Below, piece by piece: positions 1 to 7,999 of a stretch of 19,630 nucleotides of DNA; position 1 is the stretch's first letter; each line of letters opens with the position of its first letter. Source of the stretch: Acidobacteriota bacterium (GTDB taxonomy: Bacteria; Acidobacteriota; Thermoanaerobaculia; Multivoradales; JAHEKO01). The notes under the pieces are model-generated. The model did no database searches. It was given only the letters and a program-made list of their open reading frames with translations, and had not been told where the DNA came from. Location of the stretch: positions 1 through 19,630 of the forward strand of contig JAPUJD010000055.1 of assembly GCA_027296385.1 (NCBI GenBank), written 5' to 3'. Made by a program: the position numbers and the translations under genes.

Positions 1-1202
1 TGTTGCGGCTGGTCCAAGGCGACGTCGGCAGTGGCAAGACGATCGTGGCCGCGCTGGCGCTGGTCGTCGCCATCGAGAGCGGGCTCCAGGGGTGCTTCAT
101 GGCGCCGACCGAGCTCCTGGCGGAGCAGCACTTTCGCAGCCTGAGCGCCTTGCTCGGCTCCCGGTACCGGCTTGGACTGCTCACCGGGTCGAGCCGCAAC
201 GCAGCTCTCTTGCGACGGGACCTGGCCCGCGGCCGGATCCAGCTCGTCGTCGGCACCCACGCCCTGATCCAGGAGGGGGTCGAGTTTCGCTGCCTGGGCC
301 TGGCAGTGATCGACGAGCAGCATCGCTTCGGCGTGACTCAGCGCGAAGTGCTCCAGCGCAAGGGCGAGCGCCCCGACGTGTTGGTGATGACCGCGACTCC
401 CATTCCGCGCTCGCTGGCACTCACCGTGTACGGCGATCTCGCGCTCTCGGTGATCGACGAGTTGCCGCCGGGGCGGTCGCCGATCAAGACTCGCGTGGTG
501 GGGGAGAGCGAGCGGGCAGAGGTCTACGGCTGGCTGCGCCGGGCGCTGGACGAGGGTGGCCAAGCCTACGTCGTGTTCCCGCTGATCGAAGAGAGCGACC
601 GCATCCGGGCCAAGTCGATCGAGGAGATGGGCGAGCGCCTGCGCGGCTTCCTGACCGGCTACGAGAGCGCCATCGTGCACGGCCGGACGCCGGTCGAGGA
701 GCGTGACGATCTAGTGCGGCGCTTCGCCGCCGGCGAGATCCGCGTCCTGATCGCGACCACGATCATCGAGGTCGGCATCGACGTGCCGACGGCCAGCATC
801 ATGATCATCGAGAGCGCCGAGCGTTTCGGGCTCTCCCAGCTCCACCAGCTGCGAGGTCGGGTCGGGCGCGGGCGCCTCGAGTCGCACTGCGTGGCCATCC
901 ACGGCCCACTGAGCGAGAAGGGCGAGCGCCGCCTCGAGGTCTTCGCTTCCACCACCGACGGCTTTAGGATCGCCGAGGCGGATCTGGAGATCCGCGGCCC
1001 CGGCGATCTGCTCGGCACGCGGCAGGCCGGGCTGCCGATTTTCCGCGTGGCCAACATCGTTCTCGACCGTGACTGGCTCGAGAGGGCACGCGAAGACGCG
1101 TACGAGCTTCTGGCCCGGCCGGCTGATCTCGGCGCCGAGGAACTGCTGGCTCGAGTCGCGCCGCGGGCGGCCGACCGCTACGAGCGATTCGCCGGGGGAT
1201 AG
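1..1202 (+). CDS. recG: ATP-dependent DNA helicase RecG, C-terminal part (5' end outside window)
   Basis: RecG is a monomeric superfamily 2 helicase that reverses stalled replication forks and migrates Holliday junctions. The visible 399 codons hold both helicase lobes. Walker A GDVGSGKT lies near residue 6 of the fragment, the DEAH-type box reads DEQH near 104, motif III is TATPIPR near 130, and motifs V/VI are TTIIEVGIDVP and QLRGRVGRG. The C-terminal LEIRGPGDLLGTRQAG segment is typical of RecG. Family members are about 700 aa, so the N-terminal wedge/OB domain lies upstream. The first in-window TTG is an internal Leu codon, not a start. The stop TAG is followed at once by the ATG of the next gene. 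Mfd and PriA share the helicase core, but the C-terminus fits RecG best. Confidence 0.95.
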   Translation, partial: LRLVQGDVGSGKTIVAALALVVAIESGLQGCFMAPTELLAEQHFRSLSALLGSRYRLGLLTGSSRNAALLRRDLARGRIQLVVGTHALIQEGVEFRCLGLAVIDEQHRFGVTQREVLQRKGERPDVLVMTATPIPRSLALTVYGDLALSVIDELPPGRSPIKTRVVGESERAEVYGWLRRALDEGGQAYVVFPLIEESDRIRAKSIEEMGERLRGFLTGYESAIVHGRTPVEERDDLVRRFAAGEIRVLIATTIIEVGIDVPTASIMIIESAERFGLSQLHQLRGRVGRGRLESHCVAIHGPLSEKGERRLEVFASTTDGFRIAEADLEIRGPGDLLGTRQAGLPIFRVANIVLDRDWLERAREDAYELLARPADLGAEELLARVAPRAADRYERFAGG

Positions 1203-2387
1203 ATGGCTCTGCGTGTCCTGCTCGTTGCCAACACCCTGCCGCCGGCGGACATCTCCGGTGTCGGCGAGCAGGTGTTGCAGCTCGCCGCCGGTCTTCGCGC
1301 GGTCGGCCATGAGGTCGAGATCCTGGGGCGTGGCCCGGGTGGTGTGCCCGGTCCCAAGATCTTGTTTCCGCTCAACGTGGTATTCGCCTTCCTGCGCCTG
1401 CGGCGGCGTTTCCGGCCGCACGTCGTTCAGGTCCACGAGTCCGACGGCGTCGGCGTGGCGCTCGCCACCGCTGCCATGGGTTCGCTCTGGCGTCCCGCGC
1501 CGGTGCTGACGGCGTTGCTGCAAGTGAGTTACGTAGAGGAGGTTCGCGCCGTGAGGGCGCTCGTGGCCGGTGGCCGGGTGCTGGGGCGGCCAGGTAGCGT
1601 CGAGCGGCGCTTCCGCTGGCTCAAGGCACCGTTGCAGATCGTACTCGGCTGGCTCACCGCCTGGTGCGCCGATCGTGTTCTCACACCGAGCGAGCGCACC
1701 GGGCACGAGATCGAGCGCGACTACTTTGTCAGCGGTACGGCAGTCGTGCCGAATGTCAAGCAGGTCGTTACCGAGTCAGCCGAGGCGAGCGAGCCGCCGG
1801 CGCTCGGCGATGACTTCTTGCTCTTCGTCGGCCGCCTGAGGATTCGCAAGGGGCTCGAAGTCCTGTTCGCGGCTCTCGCCCGGTTGGCGTCGGCGGGGCA
1901 GGCCCCGGGCCTGGTGATCGTCGGCGATGGCGAGCACCGGCGCGCACTGGAAACGGTAGTCGAACGCTTCGGGCTGGGCGAGAAGGTCGAGTTTCTGGGT
2001 CGGCGGGACGCGGTGACGGTGCGGCAATTGCTCCGGCGCTGCCGGGCTTTGGTCGTGCCCTCGACCTACGAAGGTATGCCGCTGGTGATTCTCGAAGCCA
2101 TGGAGGCGTCGGTGCCGGTGATCGCGAGCCGGGTGAGTGGTATCCCGGACGTGGTGTCAGATAGAGTCACCGGCTGGCTGGTACCTCCGGAGGATCCGGT
2201 GGCGTTGGCCGAAGCGGTATCCCAGGCGCAGCGCCAGCCGGAAGAGGCCCGGCGACGCGGTGCGGCTGGCAGGCGGCGCCTCGACGAGAATTTCCGTCCC
2301 GAGCACGCGGTGGCTTTGTGGGAGCGACATGTCGGGTCCGTGGCCAGGAGCCGGCTGGACAAACCGATCGAGGAGCTGGAGGAATGA
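1203..2387 (+). CDS. GT4-family glycosyltransferase
   Basis: This is a retaining GT-B glycosyltransferase of 394 aa that probably transfers a sugar from a nucleotide-sugar onto a lipid or glycan acceptor; donor and acceptor cannot be read from sequence. The N-terminal Rossmann lobe starts LRVLLVANTLPP and has the glycine-containing SGVGEQV loop. The C-terminal donor lobe starts near residue 205 (FLLFVGRLRIRKG) and carries the GT4 EX7E motif, here E290 (STYEGMP) and E298 (VILEAM). Arg and Lys of GRLRIRKG are the usual diphosphate contacts. The ATG directly abuts the recG TAG with no gap, so the two genes are probably translationally coupled. Coupling to recG does not hint at a shared pathway. 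The family call is firm and the specific role unknown. Confidence 0.88.
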   Translation: MALRVLLVANTLPPADISGVGEQVLQLAAGLRAVGHEVEILGRGPGGVPGPKILFPLNVVFAFLRLRRRFRPHVVQVHESDGVGVALATAAMGSLWRPAPVLTALLQVSYVEEVRAVRALVAGGRVLGRPGSVERRFRWLKAPLQIVLGWLTAWCADRVLTPSERTGHEIERDYFVSGTAVVPNVKQVVTESAEASEPPALGDDFLLFVGRLRIRKGLEVLFAALARLASAGQAPGLVIVGDGEHRRALETVVERFGLGEKVEFLGRRDAVTVRQLLRRCRALVVPSTYEGMPLVILEAMEASVPVIASRVSGIPDVVSDRVTGWLVPPEDPVALAEAVSQAQRQPEEARRRGAAGRRRLDENFRPEHAVALWERHVGSVARSRLDKPIEELEE

Positions 2388-2391
2388 GCAA

Positions 2392-2898
2392 ATGATGGGA
2401 CGAGCGCTGTTGAGCGTGGGTGCACTGGCCACCGTCGGCTTTTTGGCGACGGCGGTCCTGGGCTACGGGATCCCCGAGGCCTTCGAGGCCACGGACTATG
2501 CCAACCATCTCATGCTGGCGGTGCTCGTCAGTCTCCTGCTGTTGTTCTCGCACTGCTGGATTCTTTTCTACCTGATCGGTACCGGCAAGGCGTTGAAGGA
2601 GGCCGTGGCCGAGCATGGCCTGGAGCAGGAGATCGTGGTGCAGACCAGGTACTTCAAGACGCGCTCGAACCCGTGGCTCATGCTGGCGATGATGCTGGCG
2701 ATGGCGACTTTCGTGCTCGGCGGCGCAGTGGCCACCGGGGCAATCTCGAGCTGGGTGCATCATCTACTCTTCTGGGTGACGGCGATCACCCAGGTGTGGG
2801 CCCTGTGGGTGGAGTTCGAGGTGCTCACTGCCAACGAAAAGTTGATGAAGTCGGTCGATCGCCGACTCCGGCGGAGTGCTGAACAAGACGCGGCCTGA
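2392..2898 (+). CDS. Hypothetical four-helix membrane protein
   Basis: I do not recognise this 168-aa protein. It has four hydrophobic stretches, roughly residues 5-25, 39-63, 94-117 and 121-145. A charged loop (about 64-93) lies between helices 2 and 3, and the tail is basic. Histidines fall at or in helices: H39, H54 (in FSHCW), H123 and H124 (in WVHHL). That could fit haem or metal binding in the membrane, but this is only a suggestion. The reading frame is open far upstream to 2137, but that part overlaps the glycosyltransferase and is rich in Arg/Trp/Pro, as shadow frames are. I therefore start at the tandem ATG-ATG at 2392/2395, just after the previous stop and behind a GGAGGAA-like site near 2378. 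Confidence 0.75.
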   Translation: MMGRALLSVGALATVGFLATAVLGYGIPEAFEATDYANHLMLAVLVSLLLLFSHCWILFYLIGTGKALKEAVAEHGLEQEIVVQTRYFKTRSNPWLMLAMMLAMATFVLGGAVATGAISSWVHHLLFWVTAITQVWALWVEFEVLTANEKLMKSVDRRLRRSAEQDAA

Positions 2899-2906
2899 TA
2901 ACGGGC

Positions 2907-2914
2907 GGAGGAGA
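2907..2914 (+). promoter_or_regulatory. Ribosome binding site that fixes the trpS start
   Basis: GGAGGAGA at 2907-2914 sits just upstream of a GTG at 2918. This Shine-Dalgarno match is the reason for choosing 2918 over the longer in-frame ATG at 2876, which would overlap the preceding gene by 23 nt and add 14 residues not expected in TrpS. Confidence 0.75.
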
Positions 2915-2917
2915 GTC

Positions 2918-3937
2918 GTGGAGGATAGGAAGATCGTTGTCTCAGGTATCCGCGCCACGGGAGGGCTCCATCTGGGGAACTACTTCGGGGCGGTCAAGAA
3001 CTGGGTCGACCTGCAGGCTCAGTACGACTGCTACTTCTTCGTCGCGGACTGGCATGCGCTGACCACCGACTACGGCGATCCCTCCGCCCTGGTCGGCAAC
3101 TCGCTCGAGGTCGTCGCCGACTGCATCGCGGCCGGTCTCGACCCCGAGCGCTCCGTGATCTTCCTCCAGTCCTTCGTGCCGGCTCATGCCGAGCTCTATC
3201 TACTCTTCTCGATGTTCACGCCGCTGGGCTGGCTCGAGCGGGTGCCGACTTACAAGGAGCAGATCCGGCAGATCGGCAACAAGGACTTGGCGACCTTCGG
3301 CTTTCTCGGCTACCCGGTCTTGCAGGCCGCCGACATCCTGATCTATCGCGGCGACATGGTACCGGTGGGCGAGGACCAGGCGAGTCACCTCGAGCTCAGC
3401 CGCGAGATCGCGCGACGCTTCAACAGCTACTACGGCAAGACCCTGCCGGAGCCGCAGGCGCTGTTCACACCGGCGGCCAAGGTGCCTGGGCTCGACGGGC
3501 GCAAGATGTCGAAGTCCTACGGCAATACGATCAACATCGCCGACTCACCGGACGAGATTCGACGCAAGTGCACGTCCATGTTCACCGATCCGCAGCGGGT
3601 ACGCAGAGACGATCCGGGACACCCGGAGACCTGCAACCTCTACGAGTTCCACCGCCTGTTGTCGCCGCCCGAGCTGCAGGAGCGTGTGGCACGCGAGTGC
3701 CGCTTGGCCCAGATCGGGTGCGTCGAAGACAAGGCGCTCATCGCGGATCAGATCATCGCCTTTCTCGAGCCCATGCGGCAGCGGCGAGAGGAGGTCATGC
3801 GGGATCCCGGAGCCCTACTGGAGATGCTGCGCCAGGGCTCGGCGCGGGCTAACGAGAGAGCCGAGCTGACGATGCAGAAGGTCCGTGCCGCGATGAAGCT
3901 CGACTACGAGCGATTCGTCGAGTCGAAGGCGACGTAA
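2918..3937 (+). CDS. trpS: Tryptophanyl-tRNA synthetase
   Basis: TrpRS is a class Ic synthetase that activates tryptophan with ATP and loads it onto tRNA-Trp. The 339-aa length is normal for bacterial TrpRS. The HIGH-like signature is GGLHLGNYFGA near the N-terminus, and the KMSKS loop reads GRKMSKSYGN near residue 195. The stretch between them includes GEDQASHLELSREIARRFN, the usual tRNA/Trp-binding neighbourhood. The GTG start is supported by a strong GGAGGAGA site. It stands 19 nt after the membrane-protein gene, and scpA follows 2 nt after its stop, so it appears to lead the scpA-scpB-rluB-cmk-queG run. All key motifs are intact. Confidence 0.96.
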   Translation: MEDRKIVVSGIRATGGLHLGNYFGAVKNWVDLQAQYDCYFFVADWHALTTDYGDPSALVGNSLEVVADCIAAGLDPERSVIFLQSFVPAHAELYLLFSMFTPLGWLERVPTYKEQIRQIGNKDLATFGFLGYPVLQAADILIYRGDMVPVGEDQASHLELSREIARRFNSYYGKTLPEPQALFTPAAKVPGLDGRKMSKSYGNTINIADSPDEIRRKCTSMFTDPQRVRRDDPGHPETCNLYEFHRLLSPPELQERVARECRLAQIGCVEDKALIADQIIAFLEPMRQRREEVMRDPGALLEMLRQGSARANERAELTMQKVRAAMKLDYERFVESKAT

Positions 3938-3939
3938 CG

Positions 3940-4725
3940 ATGGTGACCGCCGCCAAGAGCTCGTTGCCCGCCGAGTGGAGGGTTCGCCTGCCCGAGTTCG
4001 AGGGTCCGCTCGATCTCCTCCTGCACCTCGTGCGGGTCAACGAGATAGAAATCGCCGAGATCTCGGTCGCCCAGATCTGCGACCAGTTTAACGAGACGCT
4101 GCAGCTGATGGAGCACCTCAATCTCGACGTTGCCGCCGACTACATCTACGAGGCCGCGCAGCTGATCTTCCTCAAGTCCCGCGTGCTGCTGCCGCGGCGC
4201 AAGAACGCGGAGGGAGACGACGTCGAGGGCGATCCGCGTGAAGAGTTGGTCCAACGCCTGCTGGAATACCGTCGGATCAAGGACGCGGCGCAGTCGTTGG
4301 CCGAGATCCACAGCGTGCGCCGGGGGGTCTGGACGCGCAGACCGCAGAAGCTCGCGATCGAGGCCGAAGAGGGGATCGACCTTGGCGAGGTGTCGCTCTT
4401 CGATCTTCTGGGAGCTCTCAAGACGGTCCTCGTGCGCTACGACTTCGACCATCCTGACCCGATACACCTGCACGCCGAGACCTTCTCCGTGCGGGATCAG
4501 TTAGAGCGCTTGATGGTCCGGCTCGATCCGACGCGGCCGCTCGACCTGCTGGAGGACCTGAGAGAGCGCAGCAGCCGTGGCGAGGTGGTCTCGGCCTTCC
4601 TGGCTGTGCTCGAACTGATCCGGCTGGCCCTGGTCAGGCTGCATCAGACCGACGGCGGCGACATCCTGCTCTACCGGACGACCCGGAACCTGCAACAACA
4701 CGAGCTCGAGGGCATCCAGCGGTGA
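3940..4725 (+). CDS. scpA: Segregation and condensation protein A (kleisin)
   Basis: ScpA is the kleisin that bridges SMC heads and, with ScpB, forms the bacterial condensin that compacts and separates chromosomes. The 261-aa protein opens with the family hallmark FEGPLDLLLHLV at about residues 13-25. The helical SMC-neck-binding segment (QLIFLKSRVLLP, about 70-80) follows, and the C-terminus forms a winged-helix-like region (VVSAFLAVLELIRLALV). An acidic, variable linker lies in the middle. ATG is 2 nt after the trpS stop, and the end overlaps scpB by 4 nt (GTGA), a classic coupled kleisin pair. No smc gene is in the window. Confidence 0.95.
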   Translation: MVTAAKSSLPAEWRVRLPEFEGPLDLLLHLVRVNEIEIAEISVAQICDQFNETLQLMEHLNLDVAADYIYEAAQLIFLKSRVLLPRRKNAEGDDVEGDPREELVQRLLEYRRIKDAAQSLAEIHSVRRGVWTRRPQKLAIEAEEGIDLGEVSLFDLLGALKTVLVRYDFDHPDPIHLHAETFSVRDQLERLMVRLDPTRPLDLLEDLRERSSRGEVVSAFLAVLELIRLALVRLHQTDGGDILLYRTTRNLQQHELEGIQR

Positions 4726-5327
4726 CGGACAGGGCGGAGCTCGAAGCGGCTATCGAAGCGATCCTGTTCGTCACCTCGGAGCCACTGCCGCGGGCCAAGG
4801 TGGTGGAGATCTTCGGCCAGAGAGACCGTGCCCGGGCGGCGCGTGCCCTGGACGCGGTACTCGAGCGCTACGCCGAAGCTCCCGGTCGGGGAGTGTTCGC
4901 CGAGCGTGTCGCCGGTGGAGTGCGGTTGGCGACTCGACCGGAGCTCAACTCATATCTGCGCAAGATGTTCGAGGTCACGGGCCGCAATCGGTTGTCGATG
5001 CCTGCGCTCGAGACGCTGGCGATCGTCGCCTACCGCCAGCCGATCACCGCACCCGAGGTCCAAGAGCTGCGCAACGTCAATTCCAAGGGGGTGCTCACCA
5101 CCCTGCTCGAGCATCGCCTGGTGCGGCTGGCGGGTCGCAAGCAGGTGGTCGGCAAGCCCTTCCTTTACCGGACCACGCGCGCGTTTCTGGTCCACTTCGG
5201 GCTCGACAATCTCGAGGAACTACCGCCGCTCGAGGAGTTCGAGGAGATGCTGGGGATGGATCTCGGCCCGGGAGCCGTCGCTCCAGACGTCGACCCCGAA
5301 GAGATCGCGCGGTCGGAGGAAGAGTGA
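4722..5327 (+). CDS. scpB: Segregation and condensation protein B
   Basis: ScpB is a dimeric tandem winged-helix protein that binds the centre of ScpA and stimulates the SMC ATPase cycle. The 201-aa length is normal. The first wing covers about residues 4-85 (AAIEAILFVTSEPLP start). The second contains the highly conserved LETLAIVAYRQPIT and the following RNVNSKGVLTTLLEHRLV, ending in GKPFLYRTT. The tail is acidic. The start is GTG in a GTGA overlap with the scpA stop, and the stop lies in a TGATG junction with rluB, so translation is probably coupled on both sides. Confidence 0.95.
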   Translation: MTDRAELEAAIEAILFVTSEPLPRAKVVEIFGQRDRARAARALDAVLERYAEAPGRGVFAERVAGGVRLATRPELNSYLRKMFEVTGRNRLSMPALETLAIVAYRQPITAPEVQELRNVNSKGVLTTLLEHRLVRLAGRKQVVGKPFLYRTTRAFLVHFGLDNLEELPPLEEFEEMLGMDLGPGAVAPDVDPEEIARSEEE

Positions 5328-6109
5328 TGGCCGAACGAGTGCAGAAGATCCTGGCGCGCGCCGGCATCGCCTCGCGCCGGGGCGGTGAAGAGCTGATTCG
5401 CGCTGGTCGGGTGACGGTCAACGGAATGATCGTCGCCATCGGAGCTTCGGCCGACGCCGCGAAGGACGCGATCAGAGTTGACGGCAAACGCGTCGTCCTG
5501 CCGACTCGGCACCGTTACCTGCTGCTGAACAAGCCCAGGGGATACATTACGTCGAAGAGTGATCCCGAGGGTCGTCCGACAGTCATGGATCTGGTGCCGC
5601 CGCCCTGGCGCAAAGGCCTGGTGCCTGTCGGCAGGTTGGACTTCAACACCGAGGGTCTGTTGCTGCTGACCAGCGACGGCGATTTCGCCCAGCATGTGTC
5701 GCACCCGAGATTCGGTTGTCGCAAGTCGTATGCGGTCAAGGTCAAAGGAGTTCCGGATCGCGAGGCCGTCGAGCGTTTGCGCCGTGGCGTGCTCATCGAC
5801 GGGCGACGGACGGCACCGGCCAAGGTGAAGCGCCTGAAGCAGGTTGGCGGGAAGGGAAGTGGCCGCAGGGGCAACAACTCCTGGTGGAGTGTGGAGATCG
5901 GCGAAGGCCGTACCCGTCAAATCCGTGAGATGTTCTTCCGCGTCGGGTATCCGGTGCAGAAGCTTCGTCGCGTGACTATCGGGCAAGTGAGCGACCCTAG
6001 GCTACCGCTGGGCGAGACCAGGCCACTCGAGCAGTCCGAGATCGACGACCTGATGGGGCGGCCGCCGAGCTCGCGCTCGAAGCAGCGGGGCCGCCGGGGC
6101 AGGGCGTGA
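5327..6109 (+). CDS. rluB: 23S rRNA pseudouridine synthase, RluB/RsuA family
   Basis: Members of this branch isomerise uridine to pseudouridine in 23S rRNA (RluB, U2605 in E. coli) or 16S rRNA (RsuA). The 260-aa protein has an N-terminal S4 RNA-binding domain (about residues 3-60). The catalytic core follows, with the aspartate motif GRLDFNTEGLLLLTSDG (D105) and the downstream RQIREMF motif. The scpB neighbourhood is the usual home of RluB-type genes, which favours RluB over RsuA, RluE or RluF. I chose ATG 5327, in a TGATG overlap with the scpB stop; an in-frame GTG at 5324 would add one residue. The basic C-terminal tail (SSRSKQRGRRGRA) probably contacts RNA. Confidence 0.92.
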   Translation: MAERVQKILARAGIASRRGGEELIRAGRVTVNGMIVAIGASADAAKDAIRVDGKRVVLPTRHRYLLLNKPRGYITSKSDPEGRPTVMDLVPPPWRKGLVPVGRLDFNTEGLLLLTSDGDFAQHVSHPRFGCRKSYAVKVKGVPDREAVERLRRGVLIDGRRTAPAKVKRLKQVGGKGSGRRGNNSWWSVEIGEGRTRQIREMFFRVGYPVQKLRRVTIGQVSDPRLPLGETRPLEQSEIDDLMGRPPSSRSKQRGRRGRA

Positions 6110-6804
6110 CGACTTCGATCCTCATCGTGGCAATCGACGGGCCTTCGGGCGTCGGCAAGTCTACGGCGGCCCGGATGTTGGCGGCGCGCCTCGACGTACC
6201 CTATCTCGAGACTGGCGCGATGTATCGAGCGCTGGGTCTAAAGGCTCTCGACGAGGGCGTCGATCCTGATGACCCCTCGGCGGTCGAGAAGCTGCTCACT
6301 CGCCTCGACCTCGACGTCGAACTCACCGCCGACGGGGAGATTGTCGTTCTTCTCGACGGGGTGGGCGTGCAGCCACGGATTCGGAGCGCGGAGGTGGCCA
6401 ACGCGACCTCCCGAATCTCGGTTCACGCCCCCGTACGCCGGTTCATGGTCGACTTGCAGCGCCGCTGGGCCTCGCGTCGCGGCGCGGTGGTCGAGGGCCG
6501 CGACATCGGCACTCGGGTCTTTCCCGACACGCCGTTCAAGTTCTTCTTCGATGCGGCGCCTGAGGTGCGCGCCGCGCGCCGCTTCGAGCAGCTGCGCCAG
6601 GCCGGAGAGGTGGCCTCGAGCTTGAGTGAGATTCAGCGCCAAGTGCTCGAGCGCGACGCTCGCGATAGCTCGCGTGCAGAGTCCCCGTTGCGCCGGGACG
6701 AAAGCTACGTCGCCATCGACACCGGGCTGGCCGGTCCCGAAGAGGTGGTCGACCAAATGCTACGCACGATCAGCGCGCGGCGTCGGACACTCGAGAGCGG
6801 ATGA
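6106..6804 (+). CDS. cmk: Cytidylate kinase
   Basis: Cmk phosphorylates CMP and dCMP to the diphosphates with ATP, recycling cytidylates from RNA turnover and phospholipid synthesis. The 232-aa protein is of usual length. The P-loop is DGPSGVGKST (about residues 11-20), followed by the ETGAMYRALGL CMP-site motif. The GRDIGTRVFP motif and the RDARDSSRAESPL lid follow, ending at the conserved IDTG. Its GTG start overlaps the rluB stop by 4 nt; an internal GTG seven codons later would be a less coupled choice. queG begins directly after the stop with no gap. Association with rpsA and ihfB is familiar from proteobacterial cmk-rpsA-ihfB; here queG is inserted between cmk and rpsA. Confidence 0.95.
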   Translation: MTTSILIVAIDGPSGVGKSTAARMLAARLDVPYLETGAMYRALGLKALDEGVDPDDPSAVEKLLTRLDLDVELTADGEIVVLLDGVGVQPRIRSAEVANATSRISVHAPVRRFMVDLQRRWASRRGAVVEGRDIGTRVFPDTPFKFFFDAAPEVRAARRFEQLRQAGEVASSLSEIQRQVLERDARDSSRAESPLRRDESYVAIDTGLAGPEEVVDQMLRTISARRRTLESG

Positions 6805-7968
6805 ATGGGCCGGGTGACATCCACACAGATAGCGCGGCGGCTTCGGGCCTGGGCATTGGAGCTCGGCTTTGACCGGGCTGGCGTCGCGTGCCTGAAAGGG
6901 GCCGTCGGCGCAGATAGCCTCCGGCGTTGGCTCGAGCGCGGTGACCACGCCGAGATGGCCTATATGGCTGAGCGGGTCGCGCTGCGAGCCGATCCTCGCG
7001 AGGTTTTCGATGGCGCCACGAGCGCCGTCTGTGTGGCCTTACAATATGAGCCGCAGGTGGAGGCAGTCACGGGCGATCTCTGGCCGGGGGTGGCGCGCTA
7101 CGCCCGGGGTCGGGACTACCACAACGTGATGGGCAAACGGCTGCGCAAGCTCGCGCGGCGGATCCGCGTGGGCTTCCCGGGCACCGAGACTCGACACTAC
7201 GTGGATACGGGGCCGGTCTTGGAGCGCGATCTGGCGGCGCGGGCGGGTCTAGGCGTCGCCGGCAAGAACACCATGCTGCTGCATCCCGAGGCCGGCTCGT
7301 ACTTCATGCTGGGCGAGGTCCTGACCTCGCTCGAGCTCGAGCCCGACGAACCGCTGGCCGACCTGTGCGGATCGTGCTCCCTGTGCCTGGAGGCGTGTCC
7401 TACGGGCGCGCTGAGCGAGCCCTACCGGCTCGACAGCCGCCGTTGCATCAGCTACTGGACAATCGAGCATCGAGGCGCGATTCCCGCCGAGATGCGCTCA
7501 GCGCTGGGTCAGTGGGTGTTCGGCTGTGATGTGTGCCAGGAGGCCTGCCCCCACAACGATCGCCTCGAGGTGTCCCCAGACCCCGCCTTCTCCTTGCCCG
7601 CGTCGCGCCAGGGCCTCGATCTCGCAGCATTGTCGGCCCTGGACGAAGCCGCGTATCAGGAGGTTCTTCGCGGTAGTCCGATGAAGCGAAGCCGGCGTGA
7701 AGGGCTGAGGCGCAACGCTGCGCTGGCGATGGGCAATCGAGGGGATTTGCAGTACGTCCCGCCGCTCGGACGGATGCTCGATGATGGCGATCCGGTTCTA
7801 CGCTCTCATGCGGCTTGGGCACTGGGCCGGATCGGCGGCGCAGAGGCCGCCGCCCTGCTGCTCGGGAGACTGGGGGTGGAGGGTGAGGAAGAGGTCAGCG
7901 GTGAGCTGATATCGGCCTTGGCGCGGGCCGAAGAACGAGCCTCAGAGCTCCGGGCGGGGTCGTCTTGA
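6805..7968 (+). CDS. queG: Epoxyqueuosine reductase
   Basis: QueG carries out the last step of queuosine synthesis, reducing the epoxide of epoxyqueuosine at wobble position 34 of tRNA using cobalamin and two 4Fe-4S clusters. The 387-aa protein shows the family's N-terminal cobalamin-binding domain and the VDTGPVLER motif with D134, the proposed general acid. The ferredoxin-like part has CGSCSLCLEACPTG (C188, C191, C194, C198) plus C214 and CDVCQEACPHN (C241, C244, C248). A C-terminal HEAT-like tRNA-binding region follows (RRNAALAMGN, LRSHAAWALGRIGG). All eight cluster cysteines are present. ATG follows the cmk TGA with no gap. The stop codon lies inside the -35 box of the rpsA promoter. Confidence 0.95.
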   Translation: MGRVTSTQIARRLRAWALELGFDRAGVACLKGAVGADSLRRWLERGDHAEMAYMAERVALRADPREVFDGATSAVCVALQYEPQVEAVTGDLWPGVARYARGRDYHNVMGKRLRKLARRIRVGFPGTETRHYVDTGPVLERDLAARAGLGVAGKNTMLLHPEAGSYFMLGEVLTSLELEPDEPLADLCGSCSLCLEACPTGALSEPYRLDSRRCISYWTIEHRGAIPAEMRSALGQWVFGCDVCQEACPHNDRLEVSPDPAFSLPASRQGLDLAALSALDEAAYQEVLRGSPMKRSRREGLRRNAALAMGNRGDLQYVPPLGRMLDDGDPVLRSHAAWALGRIGGAEAAALLLGRLGVEGEEEVSGELISALARAEERASELRAGSS

Positions 7969-7993
7969 CACCCCCAAAAGGCGTCCCTATACT
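7965..7993 (+). promoter_or_regulatory. Sigma-70-type promoter for rpsA
   Basis: TTGACA at 7965-7970 and TATACT at 7988-7993 are separated by 17 nt, a perfect -35 box and a one-mismatch -10 box with ideal spacing. Transcription would begin near 7999-8001, leaving a leader of about 100 nt before rpsA. The queG stop codon (TGA, 7966-7968) is part of the -35 box. It is the best promoter in the window. There is no terminator before it, so readthrough from the queG operon is likely. Confidence 0.85.
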
Positions 7994-7999
7994 CTGAAA

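Noticed and set aside
711..1706. 331-codon open frame on the minus strand across recG and the GT4 gene
   Set aside because: Composition (His, Gln, Arg, Gly, Pro repeats) and exact opposition to two clear genes mark it as a GC-driven shadow frame.
2137..2391. N-terminal extension of the four-helix membrane protein
   Set aside because: It overlaps the end of the GT4 gene and is Arg/Trp/Pro-rich without homology; tandem ATG at 2392 fits better.
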